Shown piece by piece: positions 32,401 through 35,306 of a stretch of 35,306 nucleotides of DNA. The DNA is from an uncultured Clostridiaceae bacterium. Its GTDB lineage: Bacteria; Bacillota; Clostridia; TANB77; CAG-508. A program made the position numbers and the translations under genes. Numbering within the stretch: the first letter of the stretch is position 1; each line of letters begins with the position of its first letter. The stretch spans positions 1-35,306 of the forward strand of contig CATLDI010000010.1 in assembly GCA_949902805.1 (NCBI GenBank), read 5' to 3'. The notes under the pieces were generated by a model. That model searched no databases and was not told the origin of the DNA. It saw only the letters and a list, made by a program, of their open reading frames with translations.

Positions 32401-33200
32401 CATCATGGGGAAATACAATTAAAGAAGTAGTATTCCAGAAAAGTCAATTTGCACCTGTATCAAATGGAAGTTATGAAAAAGCAAATCCATCACAAAAAAC
32501 AAAAAATGCAGTGGATAAAGTATTATCAAATGGTGATACCACTGGAGGCGCAGTATACTTTAGAACAGAAGAATCAGCTAAAAAAGCTGGAATGCCAACA
32601 AGTAGTTCAGAAAGCCACGCAACATATATCTACTTATTTACAGACCCTAATACACATGTATTTTTAACCAATAAAAAATCATTAGAAGAATTAAAGGGTT
32701 CAGCAACAAGTGCAACAAAGCCAGCAACAGGAAAATTAAAAGATGTATTTCCAGATGGAATACCTACTACTAGAGAAGGAATGCAAAAATATTTAACAAC
32801 AATATCAGTGCCAATAACAACAAAGAATGGAGATAAAAAAACGAAGAATATAACAATTCATAAAGCTATAGCAGAAGATGTAAAAGAAGTACTAAAAAAA
32901 GCACAAGATGGAGGATTTAAAGTTTATGATGTACAATGCTTTAGCTGGAGAGATGTAAAAGGTTCAAACAAACTATCACAACACGCATATGGTTTAGCAG
33001 TGGACATAAACGTAAATGAAAACTGCCAAATAAAAGGTGGAAAAGTAACAGCAGGTTCTTTCTGGAGACCAGGAGAAAATGAATATTCTATTCCAAGAGA
33101 CGGAGTACTAGTAAAAGCATTCAAAGCAATTGGATGGGGCTGGGGAGGAGAATGGACGAGTAGCAAAGACTACATGCATTTCTCTTACACAGGCCAATAA
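29469..33200 (+). CDS. T4SS cell-wall enzyme: phosphoesterase, SleB and VanY-like domains in one chain
   Basis: A protein of 1243 residues. ATG 29469 lies 6 bases after AGGTG, so it is preferred over GTG 29460. One membrane span (about 27-47) leaves the rest outside. Three enzymes can be read. (1) Calcineurin-like metallophosphoesterase, about 250-520: D263 and H265 in SDLH, D320 in GGDIMD, D351-H352-D353 where GNH(E/D) is usual, H424 in FTHVP, and G483-H486 as GHVH. (2) SleB-type wall hydrolase, about 935-1060, with catalytic-type E953 in CEAEAGG. (3) M15 VanY-like carboxypeptidase at the C-terminus: H1172 and D1179 in HAYGLAVDIN, and H1237 in DYMHF. The phosphoesterase sits between two Thr/Asn/Gln-rich linkers. 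The middle, about 550-930, is unassigned. Likely role: local opening of peptidoglycan and perhaps teichoic acid for the secretion channel. Confidence 0.85.
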   Translation: MGIVDRKKQELKNNAKKKIIKVIKPYLINAIIFMLIAVVFFVAITSIADKMKDLLNVAATFVSNIWKWITDDYWIDLTKEIDVEYTDSSGNTVTESRTLMDHYMYQLDELGISLKDLRLLGDADYSDPNLLEDPENKAKVQKYLKAFVVADLITSQIHRRNSSELVYKPSNAITGIAGKQEYDDIVSDKIDGGIYLYRTKDVTSVSDISEDQNTNNTQTPPSTNNSNTTGKTINTSSYGLTSENVQIEMDNIKNEYKIAWISDLHMMQPDESTINNDWYASHSTTFEQRNNGFNNSYAILPKIIECLNGNDFDAIVFGGDIMDNYSSDNFNYLKEQINKLTNKNIMFLVADHDYLTEMTTNDSVNKAAASLGVGGEIKNITIGKDGDSISLIGQNYANERISDDAINTIGNYLNSSINSLFFTHVPVESKTQASAMQQWSRSVHNDQVYYWSSAASSSGYTNPPSNYLNTLYNSNSLKGVFAGHVHASGDFELNTGIKEHIFNASFRNSIGVITITPTGTVSGNNTGDTQGETQTTPTQQEGTQTGDNLADCYRMEYLELEKFRERVDTFNTSVTGTGRGDIEKYFTIDEDGNLLIAQVDGYIETEKIQKGFFDTSQYEGESSYTATIKKIDYKKEVAQYTLPYEFLIDLCMVTENPEFVYHVAEMSLNTNISLLIQNNETTVVDEEVQNGTWVKEKRSKSGNISEQGTENYTRTKTRITTTTNPILKVKGINTWSTYKKIEWRDRVLQNENTNQLPGTYSDPPGGWTHVPAYKPNAIDDPSGTKQGHDEYWEREYFRDYTITKTHTTVTNNYYSIEGNVIRKSDNFLGLLRNKTGQYIEGTTPDFKVDGSKFDRNGINVSYKIPGRSIEEDPLSRLKSGEQMLYSILKQNERTEPLVELIQYYLTFPEQEYYDLTGQEIEDILGGFNDANQKIEYDEIKDANELEILYKICEAEAGGSSEEEIGHVASVILNRVKCSSWGNTIKEVVFQKSQFAPVSNGSYEKANPSQKTKNAVDKVLSNGDTTGGAVYFRTEESAKKAGMPTSSSESHATYIYLFTDPNTHVFLTNKKSLEELKGSATSATKPATGKLKDVFPDGIPTTREGMQKYLTTISVPITTKNGDKKTKNITIHKAIAEDVKEVLKKAQDGGFKVYDVQCFSWRDVKGSNKLSQHAYGLAVDINVNENCQIKGGKVTAGSFWRPGENEYSIPRDGVLVKAFKAIGWGWGGEWTSSKDYMHFSYTGQ

Positions 33201-33246
33201 TAAGTAAGCTATTGTTTAGATTATAATATTGTAGGAATTAGCGTGA

Positions 33247-33354
33247 ATGTAGTAATATATTTATTTTCGCAATGTAGACCCGACAGCCCTTTGAGACGGG
33301 GAATATCCCTTGTCTTGGAGGGCGAAATGGAAAAAAATAAATATATTACTACAT
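33247..33354. repeat. Hairpin element with CCTTGTCTTGGAGGG core (copy 2)
   Basis: Perfect 21-bp inverted arms at 33247-33267 and 33334-33354 enclose a GC-richer core with CCCGACAGCCCTTTGAG and CCCTTGTCTTGGAGGG. The core matches, in inverse orientation, that of the element at 18411-18539, but the arms are unrelated. The 206-base gap between the two genes holds nothing else but this and the next ribosome site. Confidence 0.85.
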
Positions 33355-33406
33355 GGGAGCTGATTGAAAACGAAATACTCTAAACAGTAACTAAGGAGGA
33401 ATTTGA

Positions 33407-34765
33407 TTGAAGAAAGATAACAAAATAATATTGCTAATAATAATAACTATACTTATTATTATAACAATTATTGCAATGCTAATAATACTATTAAAAGATG
33501 GAATTGTAATAGAAGATAAAAATATAACCCATGATATTGAAGCAGGACATGAAGACGAAGTAGAACTAAAAGGAGTAACTACAAGAGGACAATATTATGC
33601 TATAAAAAATATAATAAATAAATATTATACAAATATCAACTATTTAGATGCTAAAATAGAAGAACTAGATGTTATAGAAATAGAAAACGAACAAGAAAAA
33701 CAAAAAGTTATAGATGAATACACAAAGATAGGTGTTGAAGCACTAAAAAAATTGCTAGATAAAGAGAGTATAGAATATTTACAACTAAATGATAAAAGAA
33801 TTTTAGACAATTTTAAACCATATAAAAATACTACATATAATATAGAAGAAATGTATTACTATAAAGAAGCTATAAACACTAACATATACTACGTAAAACT
33901 AAAAATAGATAATGAAAAAGATACTAGCATTGTAATAAAAACAGACTTATACAATGAAACATTTTCAATATATCCAGAACAATATATAGAAGAAAAATCA
34001 ATAAATGAAAATAACATACAAGAAAAATTTACTACTGAAGAAATTCAATATATTGAACCAAATAATGAAAATGCATATGAAGAGCCATATATAACAGATG
34101 AAACAATGGCACAATACTATTTGTACGATTATGGCGATACAGTTCTAAATAATGTTGAAGAAGCATACGCAAAATTAGAAGAAGAATACAAAAAAGCTAA
34201 ATTCCCAACATTAAACGAATACATAGAATATATAAATGAATCAAAAAAAAGATATGAAATGCTAGAACTAAAAAAATACTATACAAAAGAAAATGACGAT
34301 AACACTATATATGTATGTATAGACCAATATGGAAATAAATACACATTTAAAGAAACGTCAATAATGAAATATACTGTTAAATTAGATAGTTACACAATAG
34401 AAGACGAAGAATATAGGCAAAATTATAGTACATCAGACAATAAAGAAAGAGGAATACTAAGTATAGACAAATTCTTCGAAATGCTAAACATGCAAGACTA
34501 TGAAACAGCATACAATGTACTAGACGAAGGCTTCAAACAAAACTATTTCCACAACCAATCAGACTTTGAAAACTACATTAAAGAACACACCTTCAAATAT
34601 AATAAAGTAGTATACACACAATACAGCAACAAAATATCATCATTACACACATACAACCTAGAAATAACAGACCTAACCGAAAAATCTGGGGAACTACACA
34701 AACTAACAATAATAGTAAAACTACAAGAAGACACAAAATTCACCCTATCATTCACAATAGAATAG
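33407..34765 (+). CDS. Second NTF2-like membrane-anchored protein
   Basis: A protein of 452 residues. It starts at TTG 33407, 6 bases after AAGGAGGA; no ATG start has a ribosome site. One membrane span (about 7-28) precedes a long extracellular region. A Glu/Asp/Tyr-rich central part with helical character (about 60-330) leads to a C-terminal domain with IDKFFEMLNMQDYETAYNVL and GFKQNYFHNQSDFENYIKEH, which parallels the pattern in the protein at 28509-29459. It may be another ring component of the secretion channel, or a regulator of it. No catalytic motif was seen. Confidence 0.6.
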   Translation: MKKDNKIILLIIITILIIITIIAMLIILLKDGIVIEDKNITHDIEAGHEDEVELKGVTTRGQYYAIKNIINKYYTNINYLDAKIEELDVIEIENEQEKQKVIDEYTKIGVEALKKLLDKESIEYLQLNDKRILDNFKPYKNTTYNIEEMYYYKEAINTNIYYVKLKIDNEKDTSIVIKTDLYNETFSIYPEQYIEEKSINENNIQEKFTTEEIQYIEPNNENAYEEPYITDETMAQYYLYDYGDTVLNNVEEAYAKLEEEYKKAKFPTLNEYIEYINESKKRYEMLELKKYYTKENDDNTIYVCIDQYGNKYTFKETSIMKYTVKLDSYTIEDEEYRQNYSTSDNKERGILSIDKFFEMLNMQDYETAYNVLDEGFKQNYFHNQSDFENYIKEHTFKYNKVVYTQYSNKISSLHTYNLEITDLTEKSGELHKLTIIVKLQEDTKFTLSFTIE

Positions 34766-34822
34766 GTAGTATTGGGAGCAGTTCGTAATCGGAAACAAAG
34801 TGAAAAAGAATAAACACCATAT

Positions 34823-34875
34823 GGGGCTTAATCGGTAAGGAATACCTAGTAGAATTTACCGAATTACGCCTAACA
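34823..34875. repeat. Half copy of the TGTAGGGGCTTAATC element
   Basis: The sequence corresponds to one arm only of the palindromic element: GGGGCTTAATCGGTAAGG, then GAATTTACCGAATTACGCC. The opposite arm is missing, so it can no longer fold. The rest of 34766-35010 has no gene that I can support. Confidence 0.7.
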
Positions 34876-35013
34876 CAAACTCAAAAATATTACAACATAA
34901 AAGTATAGGGAAATAAAGGAAAACCAAAATTCACACAAAGAAATCGACAAAATATTACAAAAATGTAAAAAATACTTAATAAACGCCAAACAACATAAAC
35001 CCGTAAGCAAAAC

Positions 35014-35057
35014 CGCGAAATGCTAGAAATTACCAGCATTTCGCGTATTTATTTATC
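35014..35057 (+). terminator. Hairpin with T-rich tail before the last gene
   Basis: CGCGAAATGCT (35014-35024) pairs perfectly with AGCATTTCGCG (35035-35045), followed by TATTTATTTATC. The tail has interruptions, but the stem is strong. Confidence 0.65.
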
Positions 35058-35127
35058 TCAATAAACTTAGTATAATTATTATATATAAATATAATTATAA
35101 ACAATTAATAGTTTTATGGAGGTAAAC

Positions 35128-35306
35128 ATGAAAAACAAACAAGAAATAGGAAAGGTAATAAAGGAGAAAGTTAATACCCTAACAAGGAGCAAAACAAAAC
35201 AAATAACAGCACTAGGAATAATAGCTATCACAGCCATAATAATAATCTTAGCCACAGTAATAAACAACACAAGAAAACTAAAATATAATTCAGCTCCCGA
35301 AATAGC
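35128..35306 (+). CDS. N-terminal part of a membrane-anchored protein (partial)
   Basis: ATG 35128 follows ATGGAGGTAAAC. The 59 visible residues begin MKNKQEIGKVIKEKV and include a membrane span at about 27-46 followed by polar sequence; the frame is open to the right edge. The layout, a short basic cytosolic start and a single span, matches other channel-associated proteins in this locus, so it may be part of the same system. The function is unknown. Confidence 0.6.
   Translation, partial: MKNKQEIGKVIKEKVNTLTRSKTKQITALGIIAITAIIIILATVINNTRKLKYNSAPEI

Noticed and set aside
1..35306. tRNA, rRNA or CRISPR arrays
   Set aside because: No tRNA-like cloverleaf with CCA-adjacent features, no rRNA sequence and no regularly spaced repeats with unique spacers were seen on either strand by eye.

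Overview
The window is about 30% GC, with strong Shine-Dalgarno sites, A-ending codons, several intrinsic terminators, a Spo0E-family protein, a Spo0A-like regulator and a Gram-positive type IV secretion module. This fits an uncultured, probably gut-associated member of the Clostridia (Bacillota). The assignment is an inference from gene content, not from a marker gene.

Region 1 (1 to about 10039) looks like the right-hand part of an integrative element. It carries small membrane and hypothetical genes, a membrane-tethered ECF sigma factor with two membrane-anchored companions, a divergent Spo0A-like regulator with a consensus 0A box and four tandem 10-bp repeats in its upstream region, a Tn916-type sigma/HTH pair, small accessory proteins, and a large serine recombinase broken by a one-base frameshift at about 8770. 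The element abuts the 3' part of an ABC transporter permease gene (about 10027-10389) whose 5' part is absent. The left end of the element is therefore probably outside the window.

Region 2 (10390 to about 20520) is mostly chromosomal: hflK-hflC, an M29 aminopeptidase on the minus strand, a membrane-anchored NMT1/THI5-like binding protein that could be the partner of the broken permease, rpsU, a YqeY-like gene, the M16 pair yfmF/yfmH and a Spo0E-like protein. Intergenic spaces hold several dispersed hairpin repeats, including TGTAGGGG-ended elements and a second family with a conserved core between variable self-complementary arms.

Region 3 (20566 to the right edge) is a type IV secretion-like locus: three VirB2/TrbC-like pilins, PrgI (VirB3-like), a membrane-anchored coiled-coil protein that may be a detached VirB4 N-terminal domain, a VirB4 ATPase, a TrbL/VirB6-like channel protein with a long tail, an NTF2-like VirB8 candidate, a 1243-residue membrane-anchored cell-wall enzyme combining metallophosphoesterase, SleB and VanY-like domains, a second NTF2-like membrane protein, and the start of another membrane protein. 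No relaxase or VirD4 coupling protein is visible. The architecture suggests an envelope-spanning machine that brings its own wall-opening enzyme. Whether it moves DNA or protein cannot be decided from this window. The phosphoesterase-containing wall enzyme and the three-pilin set are the best candidates for an undescribed system.
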